Shown in pieces: positions 1 to 6,492 of a DNA stretch of 12,220 nt. The notes under the pieces are model-generated. The model saw only the letters and a program-made list of their open reading frames with translations, made no database searches and was not told the DNA's origin. Made by a program: the position numbers and the translations under genes. Numbering within the stretch: position 1 is the stretch's first letter; every line of letters begins with the position of its first letter. Source of the stretch: Balneolia bacterium (GTDB lineage Bacteria > Bacteroidota > Rhodothermia > Balneolales > Cyclonatronaceae); assembly GCA_003566395.1 (NCBI GenBank), contig PXDL01000481.1, forward strand, positions 1-12,220. Reading direction: 5' to 3'.

Positions 1-228
1 CTCAATCTGGATAAAAGGATACTGTTCATTCTGGATAATCCTCTGATTCCCGATCAGTTCCGGGACCTGCGGCCAGATTTGGAAAACCTGTAGTCCGGCT
101 TCCTCCGGTTTCCATCCGCTGTTGCTACTTAATACATCATCGTTATGCATATTTGAAGCATATAGTTCAACTAACTGGGCCCTAATGAGATGGGGTCCGG
201 TCAGTAGATTCGCATGATCCTCCGGCAT
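1..228 (-). CDS. Unrecognised protein, N-terminal part (runs off left edge)
   Basis: On the minus strand an open frame begins at ATG 228-226 and stays open for 76 codons to the window edge, so the C-terminus is missing. The residues look like real protein (for example GPHLIRAQLVELYASN near residues 11-26 and GLQVFQIWPQVPELIGN near 45-61), and codon use resembles neighbouring genes. An in-frame TGA lies ten codons upstream of this ATG, and no other ATG lies between, which supports the start. There is no Shine-Dalgarno sequence, signal peptide or membrane segment. I do not recognise the family. The gene is divergent from the large secreted protein, across a region with LacI-type palindromes, so it may belong to the same sugar-responsive locus; this is inference. 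A shorter plus-strand frame over bases 1-93 is judged to be its shadow. Confidence 0.6.
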   Translation of the reverse strand, partial: MPEDHANLLTGPHLIRAQLVELYASNMHNDDVLSSNSGWKPEEAGLQVFQIWPQVPELIGNQRIIQNEQYPFIQIE

Positions 229-292
229 TCGGATGCAAAATGTACTTAAAGGTCAAGTCACAGCATGATAGATGTTGACAACATTTTTCAGC

Positions 293-305
293 AAATAGCG
301 CTTTT
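293..305. promoter_or_regulatory. Possible LacI-family operator (imperfect)
   Basis: The sequence AAATAGCGCTTTT is a palindrome around GCGC with one mismatched pair. It shares the GCGC core and A/T arms with the perfect palindrome centred 83 bp to the right. LacI-family operators are usually palindromes of about 14-20 bp with a central CG step flanked by A/T arms. Assignment to the LacI-family gene at 4536 is inference. Confidence 0.35.
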
Positions 306-375
306 CCGTCATCATTTATTCTCATTTAGAGACAATCGGCCGATGTGGCTAATGATTATTTTTTCTTCATCCTTA

Positions 376-389
376 TAAAAGCGCTTTTA
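376..389. promoter_or_regulatory. Perfect 14-bp palindrome, probable LacI-family operator
   Basis: TAAAAGCGCTTTTA is perfectly self-complementary with a central CG step, the classic form of a LacI/GalR-family site. It lies between the two divergent genes and about 3 kb from a LacI-family regulator gene on the same locus. It sits well upstream (about 130 bp) of the best promoter for the secreted protein, so it may instead act on the leftward gene, or by looping with the site at 293-305. Confidence 0.45.
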
Positions 390-498
390 AAGAGGCGTTT
401 TCAGGCTTTATTTGTGAAACATTTAAAGCAATAATAAACAGTACTATATGATGCAGATTACCGCTATTTATACCTAATCCGGAAAGATTTACCACTAT

Positions 499-517
499 TG
501 TGAAAATTTATTTCACA
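499..517. promoter_or_regulatory. Inverted repeat TGTGAAA-N5-TTTCACA upstream of promoter
   Basis: Seven-base perfect arms (499-505 and 511-517) surround a 5-bp spacer and end four bases before the -35 hexamer at 522. The position suits an activator site. The TGTGA/TCACA ends recall CRP/FNR-type sites, but the spacing between these ends is 9 rather than 6, so it is not a canonical CRP site. Confidence 0.35.
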
Positions 518-521
518 TTTA

Positions 522-550
522 TTGCAACACCTGAAAATATTCTCTATTAT
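522..550 (+). promoter_or_regulatory. Sigma70-like promoter of the secreted repeat protein
   Basis: TTGCAA (522-527), a 17-bp spacer and TATTAT (545-550) match the -35/-10 pattern well. This would give a leader of about 35-40 nt before ATG 594. No Shine-Dalgarno sequence precedes the ATG, as is common in this branch of bacteria. Confidence 0.5.
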
Positions 551-593
551 GATCAAAGCGAAACATTATTTTACCTAAAACCCAGCATCTGTT

Positions 594-3500
594 ATGAAAA
601 AAGCCCTTTTAATTTTCTTTTTAATGATTGTGGCCGCTACGCTTGCATCTTTTGATGTGAATGCTGCTGCGATCGATGATGAACTGCCCGTTCCGGTCGG
701 TTTTGTAGTTAATCCCGGCGGTTCCGGAGAGATTTTTATTGCTTCAGGACCTCCCCCCGCAGACCTCCAATACCGCATCTTTTATTCCACAACAGAAGAC
801 GCACCCGAAGATCCGACAACCGCTACCGAATACGAATTCGGGACATTCCCGGGCGATGGTGGCGGAACCGGTCCTTTCGGCTTCACTATAAGCGGACTTG
901 AACCAGGAACCGAATATACCGTATGGCTTTACCACTACGATTCTTCAACAAGTACATTCTCTCAACCTGCCGTCGGTTCTGCCGTTACGGGCGGACAGCC
1001 GGGCGAAACGCCTCCCCCTCCAACTCCGGACGGATTAGTCGCTGAAGACAACATCGGCGGAAACCCGGTTGACGCAGGTGAAGTTTTCCTCGCCATCGGC
1101 CCCAACAACGTTGGCGAACCGACTATCGAATATCGTTTGTTCTACTCCCCTACAGCTACAGCCCCGGGCAACCCGATTGATGCAACCGAGTACGAATTCG
1201 GCACAACTCCCGGCGACGGTGACGGCATAAATCCGTTTGGTTTTGTTCTTGCAGGCCTTGAAGCCAGTACCGAGTACACGTTCTGGATTTATCAGTATGA
1301 CACCGATTCCGAACTTTTTTCTGAAGGTAATTCCTCTGCTTCTGCAGTCTCAGGCGGAGAATCTTCCGGCAACAATGAACCCGAAGCTGCGGCTCCGCTT
1401 CCGACCGATGATCCTGAAGATGTAATCAGCCTTTTTAGCGCCGCTTACGACGATGTACCTGTTGATACCTGGAAAACAGAGTGGTCAAATGCAACTTATG
1501 ATGAAGTTGTTATTGACGGCCGTACTATGAAGAGATACACCAGCCTGGACTTTGTGGGAATCGAAACGGTTTCAAACCAGATTGATGCCGGTGATATGGA
1601 GTTCTTCAACATGGATGTGTGGACCCCGAACATGGATGTTTTCCGCATAAAGCTTGTTGATTTCGGCCCAAGCGGCGAATTCGGCGGTGGTGACGACACC
1701 GAGCATGAAATTGTTTTCGAAAACCTTGCTCAGGGTGAGTGGGTTACGCTAAGCATTCCTATGTCCGACTTCACAGGCTTACTTAACAGAAACAATATTG
1801 CTCAGCTCATTCTTTCCGGCACTCCTGTTGGTCAGGGTACGGTTTACATCGATAACATATACTTTAGCGCAGACGGGGAAGTCACACCTACTCCTCCACC
1901 TGCACCGGACGGTTTTGTAGTATCCGATATGATCGGCCCTAACCCGGTTGGTCCCGGCGAGCTTTTCCTGTCCGCGGGCCCTAATAATGTGGAAGAAGAA
2001 AACATCGAATACCGCTTGTTCTACTCCACAACGGCCGATGCCCCCGGCGATCCGACTACGGCTACCGAATATGAATTCGGAACTACAGCCGGCGACGGCG
2101 ACGGCGTAGGCCCGTTCGGCTTTGCTTTGAGCGGCCTCGAAGAAGGCACCGAATACACAGTGTGGCTCTATCAGTATGATACCGAGAATGAACTGTTCTC
2201 CCAGCCTGCTTCCGGTTCAGCCGTTTCAGGCGGCGAAAGTGGTCCGCAACCCCCGGCAGCACCGGCCGGATTCCAGGTGACCAATATGATTGGGGAAAAC
2301 CCGGTTGGTCCGGGCGAGCTTTTCTTAGCCGCCGGTCCTAACGACGCGGAAGAAGAAAACATCGAATACCGCTTGTTCTTCTCCACAACGGCCGATGCCC
2401 CCGGCGATCCGACTACGGCTACCGAATACGAATTCGGAACAACCGCAGGCGACGGCGACGGTGTTGGCGCGTTCGGCTTCACCCTTTCCGGTCTGGAAGA
2501 AGGCACCGAGTACACCGCATGGCTCTATCAGTATGACACTGCAAACGAGCTGTTTTCGGACCCTGCTTCAGATTCCGCCGTTTCAGGCGGCGAAGGCGAC
2601 GATCCCGATCCGATTGGAGACAACCTGATTCTAAACGGTGAATTTGACTCTGGTCTTGATAACTGGGAACCGTTTGTTGCCGATTTTGAAGGTGTATCCG
2701 CCGACTTCGGCGTGATTGACGGCGAGGCAGCCATCACAAATATTTCCGGTGCGGGAGAGCAGGTTTGGTATGTACAGTTCAACCAGATCTTTACAGCAGA
2801 ACAGATCGGAGCACTCGAGGCCGGTGCCACTTATATGGCAAAGTTTGATGCCCGCTCCGATGTGGAAGGCCGCCAGCTGCGCTTCTTCTTCGGTGAAGAC
2901 GGTGGCGACTTCGCGCCCCTTAACATTACCGATGTAGAACTCGGCACAGAAATGCAAACCTTCGAGGCTGAGTTCGAAGTTACCCAGACCTTTGGAGCCA
3001 TGAAGTTTGGCTTTGAAATGGGGCTAAGCAACGATGATGTATATCTTGATAACATCTCTTTCGAGAAGACCGGTGATGCCGGAGACGTACCTCCTCCGAT
3101 GCCTCAGGGATTTGTCGCATCCAATATGATTGGTGAAAATCCGGTAGAGCCGGGACAAATATTCCTGGCCGCAGGTCCTAATAACGTGGAAGAAGAGAAT
3201 ATCGAATATCGGCTGTTCTATTCACTGACCGCTGATCAGCCGGAAGACCCGAGAGACGGAACCGAGTATGAGTTTGGAACTACTGCCGGTGACGGCGACG
3301 GAGTCGGTCCTTTCGGATTCGTTGTGAGCAACCTTCAGGAAGGCACAAGCTACAGCTTCTCGCTTTATCAGTACGATACGTCAACCGAACTGTACTCGGA
3401 GCCTGCTCAGGCCTCGGCAGTTTCAGGTGGTGAAGGCGATGATCCCGACCCGTCCGGCGTTACGCTGCCGGTTACGTTTGAAGAAGACATCGACTGGAGC

Positions 3501-4223
3501 GAAGTATTTGTAAACTTCGACGGTGGTGAAGCTTCCGTGATCGACAACCCGGACCCGAGCGGTATCAATACTTCGGACAAGGTGGCGCGCATGATTAAGG
3601 GCGACGGACAGCCATGGGCGGGTGCTTACTTCACCCTCGATGAAGCTGTAGAAACGTCTGAAGCTCCGATTAATGTTCAGGTTTGGGCACCTCGTGATAA
3701 CACCACGATACTGTTCAAGCTGGAAAACTCCGAGAACCCGGATCAATTCTTCGAAGTGTCGCAAACCATCCCTGCATCAGGTCAGTGGACCGATCTTTCC
3801 TTTGATATGAGCGGTGCACCCGACGTGAATCTCGACACAATTGTGATCATTTTCGACCTCGGAACCGTAGGTGACGGGTCTGCAGATTTCACCTGGTACT
3901 TTGATAATATCGAGTACGGTGAACCGACCAGCTCAGATGAAGGCATTGCCGATATCCCGGTAGAATTCAGCCTGAATCAGAATTACCCGAATCCGTTCAA
4001 CCCCACCACACAGATTGAATATGCCGTGCCTGAAACAGGCCAGGTGCGTTTGGATGTGTTCAACGTGATGGGACAACGGGTGGCAACTCTTGTGAATGAA
4101 TCCATGAGCGCTGGAAATCACACCGTTACTTTCGATGCGCGTTCACTTGCCAGCGGTGTGTACATGTACCGCTTACAGGCAGGCAACGTAGTGCTAACCC
4201 GTAAAATGACGCTCGTGAAATAG
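594..4223 (+). CDS. Secreted multidomain glycan-binding-like protein with T9SS type A sorting domain
   Basis: A 1209-residue exported protein. Residues 1-25 are a signal peptide (MKK, hydrophobic stretch, cleavage near VNAAA). Five copies of a beta-sandwich module follow at 32-134, 145-255, 438-547, 557-666 and 837-946. Each shows EYRLFYS, TEYEFGT, GDGDG.G.FGF, GTEYT.WLYQYD and SAVSGGE, somewhat like fibronectin III domains. Between them are three jelly-roll, carbohydrate-binding-like domains: 278-424 (ends YIDNIYFS), 677-824 (starts NLILNGEFDSGLDNW, ends YLDNISFE; resembles CBM4/9) and 956-1108 (ends WYFDNIEY). Residues 1121-1209 form a T9SS type A tail (NYPNPFNPTT, VFNVMGQRV, SGVYMYRL, KMTLVK). 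No catalytic domain is visible, so it is probably cell-surface or released and binds polysaccharide. The LacI gene downstream fits carbohydrate control. Adhesion is an alternative role. Export and domain types are well supported; the ligand is unknown. Confidence 0.93.
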   Translation: MKKALLIFFLMIVAATLASFDVNAAAIDDELPVPVGFVVNPGGSGEIFIASGPPPADLQYRIFYSTTEDAPEDPTTATEYEFGTFPGDGGGTGPFGFTISGLEPGTEYTVWLYHYDSSTSTFSQPAVGSAVTGGQPGETPPPPTPDGLVAEDNIGGNPVDAGEVFLAIGPNNVGEPTIEYRLFYSPTATAPGNPIDATEYEFGTTPGDGDGINPFGFVLAGLEASTEYTFWIYQYDTDSELFSEGNSSASAVSGGESSGNNEPEAAAPLPTDDPEDVISLFSAAYDDVPVDTWKTEWSNATYDEVVIDGRTMKRYTSLDFVGIETVSNQIDAGDMEFFNMDVWTPNMDVFRIKLVDFGPSGEFGGGDDTEHEIVFENLAQGEWVTLSIPMSDFTGLLNRNNIAQLILSGTPVGQGTVYIDNIYFSADGEVTPTPPPAPDGFVVSDMIGPNPVGPGELFLSAGPNNVEEENIEYRLFYSTTADAPGDPTTATEYEFGTTAGDGDGVGPFGFALSGLEEGTEYTVWLYQYDTENELFSQPASGSAVSGGESGPQPPAAPAGFQVTNMIGENPVGPGELFLAAGPNDAEEENIEYRLFFSTTADAPGDPTTATEYEFGTTAGDGDGVGAFGFTLSGLEEGTEYTAWLYQYDTANELFSDPASDSAVSGGEGDDPDPIGDNLILNGEFDSGLDNWEPFVADFEGVSADFGVIDGEAAITNISGAGEQVWYVQFNQIFTAEQIGALEAGATYMAKFDARSDVEGRQLRFFFGEDGGDFAPLNITDVELGTEMQTFEAEFEVTQTFGAMKFGFEMGLSNDDVYLDNISFEKTGDAGDVPPPMPQGFVASNMIGENPVEPGQIFLAAGPNNVEEENIEYRLFYSLTADQPEDPRDGTEYEFGTTAGDGDGVGPFGFVVSNLQEGTSYSFSLYQYDTSTELYSEPAQASAVSGGEGDDPDPSGVTLPVTFEEDIDWSEVFVNFDGGEASVIDNPDPSGINTSDKVARMIKGDGQPWAGAYFTLDEAVETSEAPINVQVWAPRDNTTILFKLENSENPDQFFEVSQTIPASGQWTDLSFDMSGAPDVNLDTIVIIFDLGTVGDGSADFTWYFDNIEYGEPTSSDEGIADIPVEFSLNQNYPNPFNPTTQIEYAVPETGQVRLDVFNVMGQRVATLVNESMSAGNHTVTFDARSLASGVYMYRLQAGNVVLTRKMTLVK
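687..3431 (+). repeat. Five dispersed ~330-bp intragenic repeats coding for a beta-sandwich module
   Basis: The module copies lie at 687-995, 1026-1358, 1905-2234, 2262-2591 and 3102-3431. The order is R1-R2-[domain A]-R3-R4-[domain B]-R5-[domain C]. R1 is the most diverged (GDGGGTG in place of GDGDGVG); R3, R4 and R5 are closest. Each is joined by a proline-rich linker at its start and ends in SAVSGGE or a close variant. The layout suggests growth by duplication of a module followed by insertion of different binding domains. Confidence 0.9.
1991..2428 (+). repeat. Near-identical 81-bp direct repeat between modules R3 and R4
   Basis: Bases 1991-2071 and 2348-2428 match with a single mismatch (an A/T difference that changes Tyr to Phe in LFYS/LFFS). 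The period is 357 bp (119 residues). Identity at synonymous positions here, with much lower identity at the module ends, points to a recent duplication or gene conversion. Confidence 0.85.
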
Positions 4224-4266
4224 GGCTTGTTTGGTTGATTGATTGATTGAATACCGTTCGTTAGGT

Positions 4267-4305
4267 AAAAGCACTTCATCTGTGACGGATGAAGTGCTTT
4301 TTTTT
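4267..4305 (+). terminator. Rho-independent terminator after the secreted protein
   Basis: A perfect 14-bp stem (4267-4280 with 4288-4301; core GCACTTCATC) closes a 7-nt loop and is followed by a run of eight T (4298-4305, partly in the stem). It lies about 45 bp after the stop of the secreted protein, so that gene is probably transcribed alone and the LacI gene separately. Confidence 0.92.
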
Positions 4306-4496
4306 GTTGCATACAGGTTGATCCACGGCTTCGGCCAAAATCGCTTCATTGTCGATAATTCTCACCAGCTGATGTAACTTGTTTACCGCCATATCATACT
4401 CCCCGGTATCCTTAACCCAAAATTGGAGAGCGGGGAACTTTATTGCATTTTTATGCTTTATTTTTTTCAGTAAATATGGTGAATCATAACTATATT

Positions 4497-4504
4497 AAGC
4501 GTTT
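4497..4504. promoter_or_regulatory. Weak AAGCGTTT site upstream of the LacI gene
   Basis: AAGCGTTT is an imperfect palindrome with a central CG, 32 bp before the regulator's ATG, in AT-rich DNA. It could be an autoregulatory half-matching operator related to the sites at 293 and 376, but it is short and one of its four pairs fails. Listed only because of its position. Confidence 0.2.
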
Positions 4505-4535
4505 GTAAATTTGATTTGCCATCAACTATATAAAC

Positions 4536-5564
4536 ATGGGTAAGAAAGTAACACTAAAGGATATTGCCGAAGATTCGGGGTTGTCGGTATCAACGGTTTC
4601 GAGAGCGCTGGCCAGAAGCGGGAAAATCAGTAGCGAGAATGAGAAAAAAGTATTTGAGAGTGCGCAGCGCCTTAATTACCCGCTCTCGGTAATAGATACT
4701 CCCTGGGAGCTCAGAAACAGTGTGAATATTGCACTGGTCACGTTTTTATATACAGGTGAATTTTTCTCTTCCCTTTTTCACGGGTTTGATGTGGCTACAC
4801 GGGAGACCAATGCCAATATTCGCCTGTTAAGTGTCGGAAACACCGAGTTAAGTCCGGTAGAGGTAATTGCCGGGCTCAAAAAATCCAACTTCGATGCCGC
4901 CGTTATCTTTTTGCCCGACTTTACCGAAAAAGACTACCACGAGCTTCTCAAAGCCGTACCCGACAGCTTCCCGCTGGTATCGGCCGCACCTATTGTCAGC
5001 CCCGTGCTCGATACCGTAACCTTTGATCATTACAGGGGCGGATTCATCGTGGCGAGCCACCTTAAAGAACAGGGCTACAAAAAAGTAGGCGTGATACAGG
5101 GGCCGTTCTCAAAATCGGAGGCGATGCTCCGTAAAAACGGATTTGTCGATTTTATTGCCGAATCCGACACCCTTTCTCTGGTTTGGGAATTCAAGGGAGA
5201 CTATTCTCTTGATGCCGGAATTCAGGCCTACGAGAACTTTAAACATGCCGGTAACAAGCCTGAGGCCATTTTTTGCAGCAACGACGACGTCGCGATCGGC
5301 TTCATGCACAGCGCCGTACGTGACGGCCTGGTAATACCCGATGATGTAGCCGTAGCCGGCTTCGACGACCTCCCCAAATGCGAATACTACACCCCTACCA
5401 TCACCTCGGTCCATACACCCTATGATCTTCTGGGCGAAAAAGTAATACAGCTGATCCGCGATCGCTTAAAAGAAGAAAACCGAAACCGTCATACCGGCTA
5501 TACCAGCCTTGTGCCTGTTTCCCTGAACGTTAGAGAAAGCACTACCAGGGTTAGGAACGGTTAA
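4536..5564 (+). CDS. LacI-family transcriptional regulator
   Basis: A 342-residue DNA-binding regulator of normal length for the LacI/GalR family. Residues 3-50 form the helix-turn-helix (VTLKDIAEDSGLSVSTVSRAL, then KVFESAQRLNYP). Residues ~62-340 form the two-lobed periplasmic-binding-protein-like sensor domain, with recognisable pieces such as GGFIVASHLKEQGYKKVGVIQG, AIFCSNDDVAIGFMHSAVRDG and IPDDVAVAGFDDLP. The family binds a sugar or similar ligand and then releases its operator. The hinge region is unusual: the common 'PN..AR.L' is replaced by PLSVIDTPWELRN, which is two residues longer. The gene stands alone behind the terminator of the secreted protein, its most likely target. The ATG start gives a complete helix-turn-helix; no Shine-Dalgarno sequence is seen. 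The family is certain; target and ligand are inferred. Confidence 0.95.
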   Translation: MGKKVTLKDIAEDSGLSVSTVSRALARSGKISSENEKKVFESAQRLNYPLSVIDTPWELRNSVNIALVTFLYTGEFFSSLFHGFDVATRETNANIRLLSVGNTELSPVEVIAGLKKSNFDAAVIFLPDFTEKDYHELLKAVPDSFPLVSAAPIVSPVLDTVTFDHYRGGFIVASHLKEQGYKKVGVIQGPFSKSEAMLRKNGFVDFIAESDTLSLVWEFKGDYSLDAGIQAYENFKHAGNKPEAIFCSNDDVAIGFMHSAVRDGLVIPDDVAVAGFDDLPKCEYYTPTITSVHTPYDLLGEKVIQLIRDRLKEENRNRHTGYTSLVPVSLNVRESTTRVRNG

Positions 5565-5574
5565 AAGAATGACA

Positions 5575-5614
5575 AAACCGAATTCGATTTAATTTATTCA
5601 TCCAGTTTCGGTTT
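5575..5614 (+). terminator. Weak hairpin after the LacI gene
   Basis: AAACCGAA (5575-5582) pairs with TTCGGTTT (5607-5614) across a 24-nt AT-rich loop, starting 10 bp after the LacI stop codon. It lacks a T run and has a long loop, so it may stabilise the 3' end of the transcript rather than terminate it. Confidence 0.3.
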
Positions 5615-5627
5615 ATGAGAGGTGACT

Positions 5628-5639
5628 AGCCGGCCGGCT
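5628..5639. repeat. 12-bp GC-only-core palindrome AGCCGGCCGGCT
   Basis: A perfect palindrome in otherwise AT-rich DNA between the LacI gene and the toxin-antitoxin pair. It may mark the edge of the inserted segment or be a protein-binding site. No function can be assigned. Confidence 0.4.
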
Positions 5640-5729
5640 TACCGTGTAGAATCCTTGGTGGTTTAATTTTGCTCTCATCAATGATGCTTTGGAAATGCCA
5701 CGCCGGATTGCCGATGATGAAAGTTGTTT

Positions 5730-5764
5730 GTATTATGCATGAATACTTATGTATTAAATCATAC
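5730..5764. promoter_or_regulatory. Probable VapBC operator: four alternating GTAT/ATAC half-sites
   Basis: GTAT at 5730 and 5751 and ATAC at 5743 and 5761 form overlapping inverted repeats (GTATT-N7-AATAC, AATAC-N4-GTATT, GTAT-N6-ATAC) ending six bases before the antitoxin ATG at 5771. VapB antitoxins with a ribbon-helix-helix fold bind paired inverted repeats over their own promoter, so this is the expected place and form. The promoter hexamers themselves are not clear. Confidence 0.55.
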
Positions 5765-5770
5765 AATTAT

Positions 5771-5965
5771 ATGAGAACCACATTAGATATTCCCAAAGAG
5801 CTTATTGATGAAGCGATGAAAGTAACCGGAGCATCTACAAAAAGCCAATTGATCAAAAATGCGTTACAAGGTGAAATTGATCGCGCCAAACGAAAAAGGT
5901 TAATAGTAAGAAAGGGTTCTATCGACCTTGACATTGATCTTGACGCACTCAGAAAAAGGGGTTGA
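5771..5965 (+). CDS. vapB: VapB-type antitoxin (ribbon-helix-helix)
   Basis: A 64-residue antitoxin. Residues 2-36 (RTTLDIPKELIDEAMKVTG, then TKSQLIKNAL) form a ribbon-helix-helix DNA-binding domain of the VapB/DUF2191 type; the basic stretch RAKRKR and the acidic-hydrophobic tail DIDLDALRKRG (residues ~54-64) would bind the toxin. I chose ATG 5771 rather than the longer frame from 5669 because the family starts with M-R-T-T and the extra 34 residues would run through the operator. The stop codon TGA overlaps the toxin ATG by one base (TGATG), so the two are translated together. The protein would neutralise the VapC nuclease and repress its own operon. Confidence 0.9.
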   Translation: MRTTLDIPKELIDEAMKVTGASTKSQLIKNALQGEIDRAKRKRLIVRKGSIDLDIDLDALRKRG

Positions 5966-6354
5966 TGTCTTCTTACAAAGTTTTAGTAGATAGTTCAGTT
6001 TGGATTCAGTACTTCAAACATGGAAATACCCCAAAATTGGACCGCCTGATTGAGGAAGACCTGGTTTGTATGAATGAACTAATTTTAACCGAGCTCGCTC
6101 CTCTCTTATTGCTGAAAAAGGAAACCGAAGTACTTGACGACTTATCCGCCTTTGAGATAATAAAATTGAATATCGATTGGGATATCATTCGTGACTATCA
6201 GCTTATGAACTTAAAAAACGGGATAAACAAGGTCGGTATTCCGGATCTCATCATCCTGCAACAGGTTATTGATCAAAAGATTTCGCTTTTTAGCTTTGAC
6301 AAGCATTTTAGGTTAATGCAAAAATATCTGACCTTCGATCTTATGGCAACATAG
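5965..6354 (+). CDS. vapC: VapC-type PIN-domain toxin ribonuclease
   Basis: A 129-residue PIN-domain endoribonuclease, the usual length for VapC. The four acidic residues of the metal-binding site are present: Asp9 (VLVDSSVW), Glu43 (ELILTELAPLL), Asp94 (GIPDLIIL) and Asp112 (LFSFDKHF). VapC toxins cut specific RNAs, commonly tRNA or rRNA, and stop growth until VapB is restored. The ATG at 5965 overlaps the antitoxin stop; an in-frame TTG at 5962 would add only one residue and is less likely. The pair is richer in A and T than the genes on both sides, which suggests horizontal gain. All catalytic residues are intact, so the toxin is probably active; the RNA target is unknown. Confidence 0.93.
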   Translation: MSSYKVLVDSSVWIQYFKHGNTPKLDRLIEEDLVCMNELILTELAPLLLLKKETEVLDDLSAFEIIKLNIDWDIIRDYQLMNLKNGINKVGIPDLIILQQVIDQKISLFSFDKHFRLMQKYLTFDLMAT

Positions 6355-6492
6355 CTAAGTTCTAAGTTCTTGGAAATCCAAGCTCTCTATTCTTTCAGAG
6401 CCCGCTTTTGACCAATCAGAAGTATAGACGTCTTCACCAGATCACATACGTAATCACCTGTCGGCAGATAGTATATATTTCAACTCAGGTGT

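Larger units (their letters stand above)
229..593. other. Divergent intergenic region with putative operators and promoter
   Basis: This 365-bp AT-rich region separates the minus-strand partial gene from the large secreted protein. From left to right it holds an imperfect GCGC-centred palindrome (293-305), a perfect 14-bp GCGC-centred palindrome (376-389), a 7+7 inverted repeat (499-517) and a sigma70-like promoter (522-550). I see no coding frame in it. Confidence 0.6.
4224..4535. other. Intergenic region with terminator and LacI upstream sequence
   Basis: This 312-bp region contains the strong terminator at 4267-4305, then unassigned sequence, then the AT-rich upstream region of the LacI gene. 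On the minus strand a frame without stops covers roughly 4276-4470; from ATG 4392 it would give 38 residues ending inside the terminator stem at 4276, with GGGGAG six bases before the ATG. It looks protein-like (KLHQLVRIIDNEAILAEAV) but is too short to call a gene with confidence; it may be a decayed gene end. Confidence 0.5.

Noticed and set aside
1..93. Plus-strand open frame ending in TAG at 91-93, as if the tail of a gene
   Set aside because: The minus-strand frame over the same bases is longer (76 codons), starts with ATG and has more protein-like content; the plus frame is judged to be its shadow.
499..517. Canonical CRP site
   Set aside because: TGTGA and TCACA are separated by 9 bases, not 6; kept only as an unassigned inverted repeat.
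2171..3055. Several minus-strand frames of 74-114 codons inside the secreted protein gene
   Set aside because: They recur at the same place in each repeated module and follow its codon bias; they are antisense shadows.
687..3431. CRISPR-like or tandem non-coding repeats
   Set aside because: The repeats are within one reading frame, about 330 bp long and code for a conserved protein module.
5626..5750. Minus-strand stop-free frame with protein-like text (FIIGNPAWHFQSIIDESK)
   Set aside because: About 41 codons, no ATG, overlaps the VapBC operator. Could be a gene remnant but cannot be supported.
5669..5770. 34-residue N-terminal extension of the VapB antitoxin
   Set aside because: The family starts at MRTTLDIP; the extension would translate the operator region and has no resemblance to the family.
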